Of a stretch of DNA of 64,000 nt, positions 51,317 to 59,383 are shown piece by piece. The position numbers and the translations under genes were made by a program. Positions within the stretch are counted from its first letter, which is position 1. Every line of letters begins with the position of its first letter. The notes beneath the pieces were generated by a model. It was given only the letters and a program-made list of their open reading frames with translations. It did not search any database and had not been told where the DNA came from. Source of the DNA: Bacillota bacterium (GTDB lineage: Bacteria; Bacillota; UBA4882; UBA8346); the NCBI GenBank assembly GCA_023435565.1, contig JAEYRN010000030.1, positions 62,001 through 126,000 on the forward strand. The letters are read 5' to 3'.

Positions 51317-52242
51317 TGCTTCATCTCCTTTTCATTACCGTTCGTGTTTTTGGTTATCCCTAAATTTCTTTTGATCTCTGCAATAATTTCATCAGTCGAT
51401 TTGCCGTCGGTATCCACATGACTTAATGAATGTTGTTCTTTGAGTAATTCTTCCATTTCTCTTTGCCTTTCCAACGCTTGCATTCGCTTGGTGACAATCG
51501 TGGTGGCGATTGCAAAAATTCCCTTAAAATAGCCGTAAGGATTGAATTTAATTTCCTTGGCGTCGATCTGATTTAAGCATTCCTGCACCACTTCGGATTC
51601 GAGTTTAAACTCTTTGATTTTTGACCATAGATTTTCTAATATCTCCTGATTGGTTTGTCCAAACAGTTTTAAGGCAATCGGTTCGAGAATTAACAAATCG
51701 GGTTTGCTCTCACCCACCCCCTGAAGTTTTTTGGTGGGACCATTGGGGGGATCTTTTGTTAGATCATTAATTACTGAAAGATCATTATTAATTAGTGGCG
51801 GGTTTTCCGTATCCGGTAATTCCGTTTCCCGATTTACCGTATCCGGGTTTTCCGGAAGCGATATTTTAATGGGATTAGGTTGGGCTTGTCCGAATTCTTC
51901 TCTTGGACAAATCGCTTTTGGTGAGTTGGCCAGTTGAGGGTTTTCATAGATGAGATATTCAATCTGGGAAAAGCGTCCCTTATTTCTGGATTCTATTCGC
52001 ACAATATATCCGAATTTTATTAGCTCGTTAATCCCGGAGTAAACCGCCTCTTTCCCATCCCTGGACTGTTTGATAAGGTTTTTAATGTTTATTTCCCAGT
52101 GGTCCGGTTTGGACAATAGAAAAGCCAATAATCCTTTGGCTTTCCATGAAAGTCTGATATCATTCAAAACTGTTTTATCAATTTGCACAAACGGATTTTC
52201 TCTTTTGGCAGTACGAAATATGGTTTTAGAGATGTCGGACAT
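51313..52242 (-). CDS. Helix-turn-helix replication-initiator-like protein
   Basis: 309 residues. The N-terminal 100 residues form a winged-helix domain typical of plasmid replication proteins: FRTAKRENPFVQIDKTVLND, LSWKAKGLLAFLLSKPDHWE, LIKQSRDGKEAVYSGINELIKFGYI in parts. A Pro/Asn-rich linker (about 120-160) follows, then a helical C-terminus with YFKGIFAIATTIV and long charged helices. Such proteins can start replication of excised circles. First large gene of the leftward conjugation transcript; its stop overlaps the trbF start. Confidence 0.75.
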   Translation of the reverse strand: MSDISKTIFRTAKRENPFVQIDKTVLNDIRLSWKAKGLLAFLLSKPDHWEINIKNLIKQSRDGKEAVYSGINELIKFGYIVRIESRNKGRFSQIEYLIYENPQLANSPKAICPREEFGQAQPNPIKISLPENPDTVNRETELPDTENPPLINNDLSVINDLTKDPPNGPTKKLQGVGESKPDLLILEPIALKLFGQTNQEILENLWSKIKEFKLESEVVQECLNQIDAKEIKFNPYGYFKGIFAIATTIVTKRMQALERQREMEELLKEQHSLSHVDTDGKSTDEIIAEIKRNLGITKNTNGNEKEMKQ

Positions 52243-52273
52243 TTGATTGGCTCCTATTTGGCAAGTGATAAAG

Positions 52274-52510
52274 TTAATCTTGATCGGTTAATGCCCCAAT
52301 TTCCTTGTTAACATCTTGCTTGATTCGAGTGGTTATAACTTTAACCAAATCCATCGCCATGGTAAGGGCTACATTCCTGTCAATTGTCAAGATCACCTCA
52401 CCTTGTTCGGTCTTTATTACAATATGATTTTCAGGTGGAGTACCGTTTGAAATTTGATAGTCCTCGGTTTTTCGAATATGAGCATGTATTGTGTAGCTGG
52501 ATTCATTCAT
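52274..52510 (-). CDS. Small hypothetical protein of the ICE control region
   Basis: 78 residues with TEQGEVILTIDRNVALTMAMDLVKVI, a small beta-hairpin plus helix look. No family recognised. Located between the excisionase-like gene and the replication-initiator-like gene on the same strand, with 31 bases to the next start. Possibly a partner of the replication protein; no evidence. Confidence 0.55.
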   Translation of the reverse strand: MNESSYTIHAHIRKTEDYQISNGTPPENHIVIKTEQGEVILTIDRNVALTMAMDLVKVITTRIKQDVNKEIGALTDQD

Positions 52511-52570
52511 TATCCAAACTCCTTTCTAAAGAACAGTTTAAAGATGTTATCCAAAGAAATTAAGGACGTG

Positions 52571-52831
52571 TTAAGCTTCCTTTTTAAACAAAGTTGGACT
52601 TTTTGGTAGAATCCCAAAAAGTTCACACATTCGGTCTTTAATAAATCGATAATTCCTACCGTTATAACCGGATTTAAAGTAATGATAATGGAGTTTTAGC
52701 TCAACATTCCCTAGTTCTTCGATTTTACCGGAACGTAACCACTCAAAAACTCGATCACGAGAAGTTGAAAATAGTTGAGCAGTTTGATCAGTTGACATGA
52801 TTTCAGGGTATTCATGATATTGGCCTGACAT
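52571..52831 (-). CDS. Excisionase-like helix-turn-helix protein
   Basis: About 86 residues. EIMSTDQTAQLFSTSRDRVFEWLRSGKIEEL in two parts is an HTH of the excisionase (HTH_17/MerR) type. A basic, aromatic tail (YHYFKSGYNGRNYRFIKDRM) may contact DNA. The ATG at 52831 is favoured by AAGGT upstream; a TTG at 52852 would overlap the XRE gene. In the ICE position expected for Xis, near the integrase, though integrase is on the other strand. Confidence 0.65.
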   Translation of the reverse strand: MSGQYHEYPEIMSTDQTAQLFSTSRDRVFEWLRSGKIEELGNVELKLHYHYFKSGYNGRNYRFIKDRMCELFGILPKSPTLFKKEA

Positions 52832-52844
52832 AAAAATCACAACC

Positions 52845-53075
52845 TTATCCAAATATCTCTTTTATCGCATCATCAGAAAGCTTAAACCCTCGTTGAATAG
52901 CTTGGATTGAATTACGGCGTGGAAAAAACTTTCCGTTTTCCCAATTACAATAAATACTCTTATCAGTACTACACAGGTTTGCAGCCTCATTCATTGTCAA
53001 ACCATTCAAAACCCGCAAGATTTTTAATTTAAGGTTCCAAGGAGCTGCTGTTATTTTTGTTTCAATAAATGACAT
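52845..53075 (-). CDS. XRE-family DNA-binding protein
   Basis: 76 residues: a compact helix-turn-helix with LRVLNGLTMNEAANLCSTDKS and YCNWENGKFFPRRNSI. First gene of the leftward ICE operon, just behind a strong promoter (53102-53130). It probably controls transfer genes or counteracts the divergent repressor, in a Cro/CI-like arrangement. GGAGG lies before the ATG. Confidence 0.75.
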   Translation of the reverse strand: MSFIETKITAAPWNLKLKILRVLNGLTMNEAANLCSTDKSIYCNWENGKFFPRRNSIQAIQRGFKLSDDAIKEIFG

Positions 53076-53101
53076 TTAATTTTTTCCTCCTTTACGCAGC
53101 A

Positions 53102-53130
53102 ATTGTATCAATGAGGTAAATTTTTATCAA
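53102..53130 (-). promoter_or_regulatory. Leftward ICE promoter
   Basis: On the minus strand TTGATA (53125-53130), 17-base spacer, TACAAT (53102-53107). It drives the XRE/xis/rep/trb direction. Confidence 0.7.
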
Positions 53131-53142
53131 CGTTGCTGATAA
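53124..53142. promoter_or_regulatory. Operator TTATCA-N7-TGATAA over the leftward promoter
   Basis: A perfect inverted repeat with 7-base spacing overlapping the -35 element of the leftward promoter. It is the natural binding site for the XRE repressor encoded just to the right, which would switch off transfer. Confidence 0.6.
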
Positions 53143-53272
53143 TTGGTAATAGTCTAATTTTCTTGGATTTTATTTCTAAACTAACACTTTCCTTCCATAT
53201 ATTAATTATATCTATACAAATATCAATGGTGGTGATATAATGAAGAGGATTCTTGATGTGGAGGTTGATTTT

Positions 53273-53617
53273 ATGTACTTGGGAAAAATCGGTGAAATAA
53301 TACGTTCAAGAAGAAAAGAATTAGGAATGAGTCAAGTGCAACTAGCGAATTCAGCGAATATAAGTCAAGGATATATAGCAGATTTGGAAAACGGAAAAGT
53401 TGAAAATCCTACCGTTAAAACAATTACTAAAATAGCGACCGTTCTAAATTTAAATAACGAAAAACTATTAAATGAAGCAGGAATAAGTGATGGTGATATA
53501 AATTCAGACATCTTAGAACTGGCTAGAATGAGTGAAAAATTAACTCCTGAACAGCGTCAAAAAATGATTGCGGTAACTAAAGCTTTATTCCCTGAAGTAT
53601 TTGAAGAAAAGAAATGA
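53273..53617 (+). CDS. XRE-family ICE repressor
   Basis: 114 residues from the ATG at 53273, chosen because GGAGGT lies seven bases upstream; an ATG at 53240 is less good. N-terminal HTH: GEIIRSRRKELGMSQVQLAN, ISQGYIADLENGKVENP. The C-terminus (LTPEQRQKMIAVTKALFPEVF) is short and lacks a protease domain, so induction would not be by RecA-driven self-cleavage. Directly upstream of the integrase (nine bases), so both are co-transcribed. It probably represses the leftward transfer promoter. Confidence 0.85.
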   Translation: MYLGKIGEIIRSRRKELGMSQVQLANSANISQGYIADLENGKVENPTVKTITKIATVLNLNNEKLLNEAGISDGDINSDILELARMSEKLTPEQRQKMIAVTKALFPEVFEEKK

Positions 53618-53626
53618 GGTGATAAT

Positions 53627-54802
53627 ATGCGTGGTTCTATGAAAAAACGTGGTGCAGATTCTTGGAGGCTATCAGTATACAAAGGAATCAATCCCGAAAC
53701 CGGAAAAAGAGAATATTATCAGGAAACCGTTATTGGAAAGAAAAGAGCTGAAGCCCGTTTAAATGAGATTGTTGCTGAAATTGATAAAAAGGAATTTGTT
53801 GAACCTTCAGATATGACATATGGGGAATTTTTAGTAAGTCGCTTTCTGCCAGCCGCAAAAGCCGATATATCTGAAGGAGCTTATGAGGATTATTTTTCAA
53901 TTACCAAAAATCACATTTTAAAAGATCCTATCGCTAAAATTGCTTTAACTAAGATAGAAGCGCAACATATTGAAGAATATAAAATTAAAAAGCTTAATTC
54001 ACCTCGTCTTGATGGAAAAAGAGACAAAGATGGAAACCTCATTAAAATATCTCCTAAAACTGTAAAAAACCATCTAATTCTAATTAAAGCATCCTTTGTT
54101 TATGCTTGTGAATTACGAATCTTAAAATATAATCCTGCCGAATACGTAAAATTTCCGAAAGTTCCTAAGTATAAAGCGAAAACATGGACCCAGGAAGAAG
54201 CAGCCCGATTTCTTAAATTCGCTTATTATGATCGATTTTATTTTTTAATCCTGCTTAGTGTTTTCTATTCGAAACGAAAAGGGGAATTAAGGGGATTGAG
54301 AAAAAGCGATGTTGATTTAAATACATTAACCGCTTCAATTTATCAAAAAGTACGAAAAAACGGATATAAAGCAAGTTATGGAGATTTAAAAACCAATAGT
54401 AGCGAATGCGTTTTGGAATTAGAACCGTGGATGGTTCCATTATTCGAAAGAGAATTTGCGGAACGGGCGGCAGAAAAGTTGGCTTATGGTCCAGGATACA
54501 ATGATAATAGTTTAGTATTTGCGGGAAATACGGGAAATCCGGTAGATGAAAAAACCTTAGCTCGTCATTTTAACCAAATTATCGAACGGGCTGAAGTGCC
54601 CAAGATTAGATACCATGACTTAAGACATACATGTATCTCCATTTTGTTAAAACGTGGATGGAGCATGAAACATGTTCAAGTTAGAGGTGGTTGGTCTGAT
54701 ATAAGAACTCCGGGAAATATTTACGCTCATGTTACCCCAGAAATGCAGCAAGATGTTAATGCAGACATGACTAAGGCTCTAAAAATCAAGGTCTCAAAAT
54801 GA
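53627..54802 (+). CDS. int: Tyrosine integrase of the ICE
   Basis: 391 residues with three parts: N-terminal arm-binding domain (MKKRGADSWRLSVYKG, RAEARLNEIVAE), a SAM-like core-binding domain and a catalytic domain. Catalytic residues: Arg in YSKRKGEL, Lys in a beta-hairpin region, HDLRHT (His, Arg), Trp in GGWSD and Tyr in NIYAHV. AGGTGATAAT precedes the ATG. It lies 148 bases from the 3' end of the tRNA-Arg gene, the expected attachment site. Confidence 0.95.
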   Translation: MRGSMKKRGADSWRLSVYKGINPETGKREYYQETVIGKKRAEARLNEIVAEIDKKEFVEPSDMTYGEFLVSRFLPAAKADISEGAYEDYFSITKNHILKDPIAKIALTKIEAQHIEEYKIKKLNSPRLDGKRDKDGNLIKISPKTVKNHLILIKASFVYACELRILKYNPAEYVKFPKVPKYKAKTWTQEEAARFLKFAYYDRFYFLILLSVFYSKRKGELRGLRKSDVDLNTLTASIYQKVRKNGYKASYGDLKTNSSECVLELEPWMVPLFEREFAERAAEKLAYGPGYNDNSLVFAGNTGNPVDEKTLARHFNQIIERAEVPKIRYHDLRHTCISILLKRGWSMKHVQVRGGWSDIRTPGNIYAHVTPEMQQDVNADMTKALKIKVSK

Positions 54803-54900
54803 GGTCTTTCAGTTAAATAAACATAATACCCCTATAGGTATAACTTTCACAAACTCACTAATGGCACTGTTTTACAGAATTGATTGCCAAAATGATGGCC

Positions 54901-54933
54901 AAAAACAAAAATGACGGTCTCAAAACCCCGTCA
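54901..54933 (-). terminator. Terminator downstream of tRNA-Arg
   Basis: On the minus strand TGACGG and CCGTCA pair around an eleven-base loop, followed by TTTTTGTTTTT. It ends the tRNA transcript and lies inside the presumed element end, so the ICE supplies a terminator to the tRNA gene. Confidence 0.7.
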
Positions 54934-54949
54934 AATCAATATTTTATAA

Positions 54950-55024
54950 TGGTGCGCCCGACAGGAATCGAACCTGTGCACCTGGCTCCGGAGGCCAGTG
55001 CTCTATCCCCTGAGCTACGGGCGC
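54950..55024 (-). tRNA. tRNA-Arg (anticodon CCG), presumed ICE attachment site
   Basis: Minus strand: acceptor stem GCGCCCG / CGGGCGC, D arm GCTCAGGGGATAGAGC, anticodon stem CTGGC / GCCAG with loop CTCCGGA (anticodon CCG), T arm AGGTTCGATTCCT, encoded CCA at 54950-54952. All arms pair. The 3' end faces the integrase, the usual position of attB for tyrosine integrases. Confidence 0.97.
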
Positions 55025-55121
55025 GTGTAATTATTGTATAATAACTTCTATAAATTATCAAGCTTGATTTTAGGCCATTTATGTAAAATTCAGGTTTATA
55101 ACCGGCAAGTTAAATCTCAAC

Positions 55122-55793
55122 TTATTCTGTTTTAATACCTGGATAAGCCCCTTTAATGCCCATCTTTTGACGGACCTCCATCAACTGAGCGATCCGTTCC
55201 GGCGATAGCTCCCGCTCCCCGCCCAATTGCCGTACAACCAAACTAACGGATGCAAAATGCTCCATGGTCTCCAATTTATAATAAGCGCTAAACAAATCGC
55301 TTCCTAGTGTCAAAGCGCCGTGGTTTGCCAACAAAATAGCGTCATGGTCCTTAACAAACTCAGCTACCGATTGAGGTACCTCGTCCGTGGAAGGGGTAGC
55401 ATAATTGGTCAAAGGTATTTCGCCCAAAGTTACAATAACTTCAGGTAAAAAATGTTTGTTAAGGGGTATCCCGGCTACCGCAAAGGCAGTACAGATAGGG
55501 GGATGGGCATGGACCACCCCGTTTACATCAGGCCGTTCATAATAAACTCTAAGATGCATTTTAATCTCCGAAGATGGCTTCAATTCTCCGGAAAGAATTT
55601 CCCCCGCTCCATTTATTTTGATTATCATCTCCGGAGTCATAAATCCTTTACTCACTCCGGTCGGAGTACAAAGAAATTCATTCGGTCCAATTCGTACCGA
55701 AATATTGCCATCATTGGCGGCCACATATCCCCGTAGCCAAATACGCCGTCCTACTTCCACAATGTCTTGTTTCAGTTCCAACTCGGAACGCAT
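55122..55793 (-). CDS. Class II aldolase (fuculose-phosphate aldolase-like)
   Basis: 223 residues. Zinc-dependent class II aldolase/adducin domain: NDGNISVR, TPTGVSKG, SSEIKMH with catalytic Glu, zinc ligands HAHPP and late NHG. Typical substrate: L-fuculose 1-phosphate or a related sugar phosphate, giving dihydroxyacetone phosphate and an aldehyde; specificity cannot be told. Directly downstream of pflA (18 bases) and so in the pyruvate formate-lyase unit. It may feed triose phosphates into the same fermentation. Confidence 0.85.
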   Translation of the reverse strand: MRSELELKQDIVEVGRRIWLRGYVAANDGNISVRIGPNEFLCTPTGVSKGFMTPEMIIKINGAGEILSGELKPSSEIKMHLRVYYERPDVNGVVHAHPPICTAFAVAGIPLNKHFLPEVIVTLGEIPLTNYATPSTDEVPQSVAEFVKDHDAILLANHGALTLGSDLFSAYYKLETMEHFASVSLVVRQLGGERELSPERIAQLMEVRQKMGIKGAYPGIKTE

Positions 55794-55811
55794 CTTTGCC
55801 TCCTTGAAAAA

Positions 55812-56519
55812 TTACTTATGCCGCCAACCCACCAATTCTTCAGCCTGTTTTAGTTGTTCTTCGGTCACTCCCGGTTTTGGTCCAGACAACAACGGGGTAT
55901 CCAAACCCAACTTAGTCCATTTATTCTCCGCCAAACTATTATAGGGTAAAATTTCTAACCGCTCAAGATTGGGGTTCTCAGCGGCCAATTGGCCAATGGC
56001 TTTTAAAGCCTCAGGTTCATCGGTCCAACCGGAAATCAGTACATAACGCAGCCATACCGGAACAGACAAACGTGAAAGCTGACGCCAATTTTCCAAGACC
56101 TTACCATAATCATATCGCATTAACCGTTCCGGGTAAAGCGGGTGTTTAATTGAGAACATTACCAAATCCGCTGCACCGATTAGTTTAATGAAATCCTCGG
56201 TGAGGCCACACCCGGACGTATCCAAAGCCACATGCCAACCGGCTTCTTTGGCCCCATTTGTCAGTTCCAAAGCAAATTCCGGTTGCATTAAGGGTTCTCC
56301 GCCACTAATTGTCAAACCAGGTTCGGCTAAAAAAGGACGAAACCGTTCCAATCGTTTTAATAAAAGTTCAACTGAAATCTCCTCTCCAGACTTTGGATTC
56401 CAGGAATCCGGGTTTTGACAAAAAACGCAACCCGCTGGACATCCTTGAAAAAAAACCACCGACCTGGTGCCCGGACCATCAACCGTGCTAAAACTATGAA
56501 CCGATTGGATTCGTCCCAT
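55812..56519 (-). CDS. pflA: Pyruvate formate-lyase activating enzyme
   Basis: 235 residues. Radical-SAM cluster CPAGCVFC (Cys27, Cys31, Cys34; CX3CX2C as in PFL activases), TISGGEPL and VALDTSGCG, all typical. It lacks the extra ferredoxin-like insertion of other glycyl-radical activases. It uses S-adenosylmethionine to make the glycyl radical on PflB. 15 bases downstream of pflB. Confidence 0.95.
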   Translation of the reverse strand: MGRIQSVHSFSTVDGPGTRSVVFFQGCPAGCVFCQNPDSWNPKSGEEISVELLLKRLERFRPFLAEPGLTISGGEPLMQPEFALELTNGAKEAGWHVALDTSGCGLTEDFIKLIGAADLVMFSIKHPLYPERLMRYDYGKVLENWRQLSRLSVPVWLRYVLISGWTDEPEALKAIGQLAAENPNLERLEILPYNSLAENKWTKLGLDTPLLSGPKPGVTEEQLKQAEELVGWRHK

Positions 56520-56534
56520 ACGTCGCTCCTTAAT

Positions 56535-58754
56535 TTACATCCGTTCATGGATAGTACGTTCAATCACTTCCAACTGCTGTTCCCGGTTTAGTCTGGTAAA
56601 GTTAACCGCATATCCGGAAACCCGAATTGTAAGGTTTGGATACATTTCCGGGTGCTCCATAGCGTCGATCAGCATTTCCCGGCTATAAACATTGATGTTA
56701 ATATGATGGCCATGGGCATTAAAGTATCCGTCAATTAGTTTGGTAAGGTTTTTAATCCGGTCTTCCTTTTCCTGGCCTAAAGCACGGGGTGTAATGGAAA
56801 AGGTATAAGAGATACCATCACGGCAAATATCATATGGCAATTTGGCTACGGAACGCATTGCCCCGATTACACCGGTATTCTCACGACCATGCATTGGATT
56901 AGCCCCAGGAGCAAATGCTTTCTCTGCCTTACGTCCATCAGGAGTGGAACCGGTCTTCTTCCCGTAAACCACATTTGAAGTAATGGTTAACACCGACAAA
57001 GTTGGGACTGCATTTCGATAAATCGGTTGTTGCGATAAGGAATTGTGAAAATACCGGAGTACCCGGACTGCTAGACCATCCACCCGATCGTCGTCATTAC
57101 CGTAATAAGGAAATTCACCGTTTATCTCGAAATCTTTCGCTAATCCCTGTTCATCACGGATAATTTTCACCTTAGCGTATCGGATAGCGCTCAAGGAATC
57201 GGCCACCACCGATAATCCGGCTACCCCGAAGGCCATATGCCGATGGGGGTTGGAGTCGATCAAAGCCATTTGGACCCGTTCATAATTATACTTGTCATGC
57301 ATGTAATGAATACAATTCATTGTCCGGCTATAAAGAATGGATAGCCAAGTCAAAACCTTCTCAAAGTTGCCCCATACTTTCTCCCATTCCAGATAATCGC
57401 CTTCAAGCCTCGGAAGGTCAAGCACCCTTTCCCCGGTGTTTTCATCCTGTCCGCCATTGATCGCTAGTAACAGCGCTTTAGCTAGATTAACTCGAGCGCC
57501 GAAAAACTGCATATCACAACCGAGACGCGTTGCGGAAACACAACAGGAGATACCGTAATCATCACCAAAAATCGGCCTCATCAACTCATCATTTTCAAAT
57601 TGTAGGGTCGAAGTTTCAATAGCCAGTTCCATGGTGAAATTACGGAAATTTTCGGGTAACCTCGGACTCCAGAGAACAGTGAGATTGGGTTCCGGTGATG
57701 TCCCAAGGTTACGTAAGGTCTGCAACCAACGATAATCGGTTTTCGTCACTAGCGGCCGCCCGTCTTCAGCCATCCCTCCCAAAGACTCAGTAATCCAAGT
57801 CGGGTCTCCGGCAAAAAGTTCATCATATTCCGGGGTCCGTAAATGTCTGACCAAACGCAGTTTAATGGTAAGCTGATCTATTAACTCCTGGGCTTCGGCT
57901 TCGGTCAATGTTCCCTCTTCGAAATCCCTTTGGATATAAATATCAAAGAAAGGACTGTTATGACCCAATGACATTGCAGCGCCATTTTGTTCTTTGACAG
58001 CGCACAGATAAGCCAGATAAAACCATTGTACCGCTTCCCGGGCATTAAGAGCCGGACGGGAGATATCACATCCATAAGCTTGACCCAGTTCAATCATTCG
58101 TTCAAAAGCCCGAACTTGGTCCGCAATATCTTCACGCAAGTGAATAGTAGTATCATCGATGTTATCCATAGCATATAAATCTTTTTTCTTCTCTTCCATT
58201 AAAAAGGAACAACCGTAAAGCGGAACCCGGCGATAGTCCCCTATCAATCTGCCCCGGCCATAGGCATCGGGAAGCCCTGTAATAATACCAAGTTTACGGG
58301 CTTGGCGCATCGCTGGTGTATAAATCCGAAAAATCGCCTCATTTTGGGTACGCCTATAGCGGGTAAAAATCTTCTTCATGATTGGGTCCGGGTCAATACC
58401 CCGGGCTTGACAGGCAGCCTCAACCATTCGCCAACCACCCCAGGGATTTACCATTCTTTTTAATGGTTTATCCGTCTGAAGCCCGATAATTACTTCATTG
58501 TCCCGGTCGATATACCCCGGTTTCCAAGCAGTAATTCCGGCCACCCGTTTAGTATCAATTTCCAGAACCCCGCCGGCCTCCCGCTCTTTTTTTAACAAAT
58601 CCAAACATTGATCCCATAATTTCCGGGTACGTTCCGTTGGCTCGGATAAAAAGTCAGCATCACCACTAAACGGTTGGTAATTTCCCCTTACAAAATCGGT
58701 AACGTCAATCTGTTTGCGCCATAGTTCTCCTATAAAACCGCGCCATGGATTCAT
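56535..58754 (-). CDS. pflB: Pyruvate formate-lyase (formate C-acetyltransferase)
   Basis: 739 residues, normal length. Active-site cysteine pair in YGISCCVSAT (about residues 403-404), glycyl radical site RVSGYAVNF (Gly near 714). Converts pyruvate and CoA to acetyl-CoA and formate under anaerobic conditions. GGGAGG precedes the ATG. A ZTP riboswitch with terminator lies about 105 bases upstream, linking expression to folate/one-carbon status: formate made here can be used as formyl-THF for purine synthesis. Confidence 0.97.
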   Translation of the reverse strand: MNPWRGFIGELWRKQIDVTDFVRGNYQPFSGDADFLSEPTERTRKLWDQCLDLLKKEREAGGVLEIDTKRVAGITAWKPGYIDRDNEVIIGLQTDKPLKRMVNPWGGWRMVEAACQARGIDPDPIMKKIFTRYRRTQNEAIFRIYTPAMRQARKLGIITGLPDAYGRGRLIGDYRRVPLYGCSFLMEEKKKDLYAMDNIDDTTIHLREDIADQVRAFERMIELGQAYGCDISRPALNAREAVQWFYLAYLCAVKEQNGAAMSLGHNSPFFDIYIQRDFEEGTLTEAEAQELIDQLTIKLRLVRHLRTPEYDELFAGDPTWITESLGGMAEDGRPLVTKTDYRWLQTLRNLGTSPEPNLTVLWSPRLPENFRNFTMELAIETSTLQFENDELMRPIFGDDYGISCCVSATRLGCDMQFFGARVNLAKALLLAINGGQDENTGERVLDLPRLEGDYLEWEKVWGNFEKVLTWLSILYSRTMNCIHYMHDKYNYERVQMALIDSNPHRHMAFGVAGLSVVADSLSAIRYAKVKIIRDEQGLAKDFEINGEFPYYGNDDDRVDGLAVRVLRYFHNSLSQQPIYRNAVPTLSVLTITSNVVYGKKTGSTPDGRKAEKAFAPGANPMHGRENTGVIGAMRSVAKLPYDICRDGISYTFSITPRALGQEKEDRIKNLTKLIDGYFNAHGHHININVYSREMLIDAMEHPEMYPNLTIRVSGYAVNFTRLNREQQLEVIERTIHERM

Positions 58755-58858
58755 CGCAATTCCTCCCTTTTACAGTGAACAACGTCAATATTCAGTATTC
58801 AATGTCTATTATTTGCCGATTACCCATTGTTGATTATCGATTACTGTTCACTACAACT

Positions 58859-58970
58859 GAAAAAAAGACCGCCTGGGCTTTAGTCTGCCCAGGCGGTCGG
58901 CAATGATAACCTTCAATACTCCACGTGGTTTAGCCCACTATCCGCCAGTCGTATGAAGGTTGAATACAAT
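58859..58970 (-). ncRNA. ZTP (pfl motif) riboswitch with intrinsic terminator
   Basis: Minus strand: AACCTTCA (58954-58961) pairs with TGAAGGTT (58908-58915); between them lie CGACTGGCGGATAGTGGG and ACCACGTGGAG, then GCCGACCGCCTGGGCAG. These are the conserved sequences of the pfl/ZTP aptamer. GACCGCCTGGGC then pairs with GCCCAGGCGGTC and is followed by seven or more T residues, a terminator that competes with the aptamer. ZTP binding would turn pflB on. The rest of gap 58755-59099 shows nothing. Confidence 0.9.
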
Positions 58971-59099
58971 TTAAACTTTCAATAAAATTTTATCCAATTT
59001 CTTATTAAGCGTCAAGTAACAAAGATAAATAGTAACTAAATTTTTACTGAGGTTTTGATTCTTAGCTTTTCTATACTTTTACTTCTTCTTCATATAATA

Positions 59100-59282
59100 T
59101 TATACCTTTTCAAAAGCCCCCATCGGGCAAAAACTAATACAGCGATAACAATCCACGCACTTCTCCTCATCCACTATCGGTGCTGCAAAACCGTTTTGAC
59201 TCAATGCTCCCGTTTTACATACTTTAAGCGAAGGACAGGGATGGTTTTGAGGGCATCTATGTTTTAGAACTTTTACAGCCAT
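59100..59282 (-). CDS. Short 4Fe-4S ferredoxin-like protein
   Basis: 60 residues. The C-terminal half has the cluster motif CVDCYRCISFCPMGAF (CX2CX2CX3CP); the N-terminal half has CPQNHPCPSLKVC, perhaps a second, degenerate site. Likely a small electron carrier or subunit. It lies 101 bases downstream of the dapL-like gene on the same strand and upstream of the pfl riboswitch. A partner is not identified. Confidence 0.8.
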   Translation of the reverse strand: MAVKVLKHRCPQNHPCPSLKVCKTGALSQNGFAAPIVDEEKCVDCYRCISFCPMGAFEKV

Positions 59283-59383
59283 TTATCTCAACTCCTTTAT
59301 TATACCTATACCCGTATATGTATATATTAGATCTATTTTATCAAATTGTCAAGGATTACTCAAATTCAATAAAACAGCACCTT

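Noticed and set aside
58859..58970. Tetrahydrofolate riboswitch upstream of pflB
   Set aside because: The conserved CCGCCTGGGC and CGACTGGCGG segments belong to the ZTP/pfl motif, not to the THF class.
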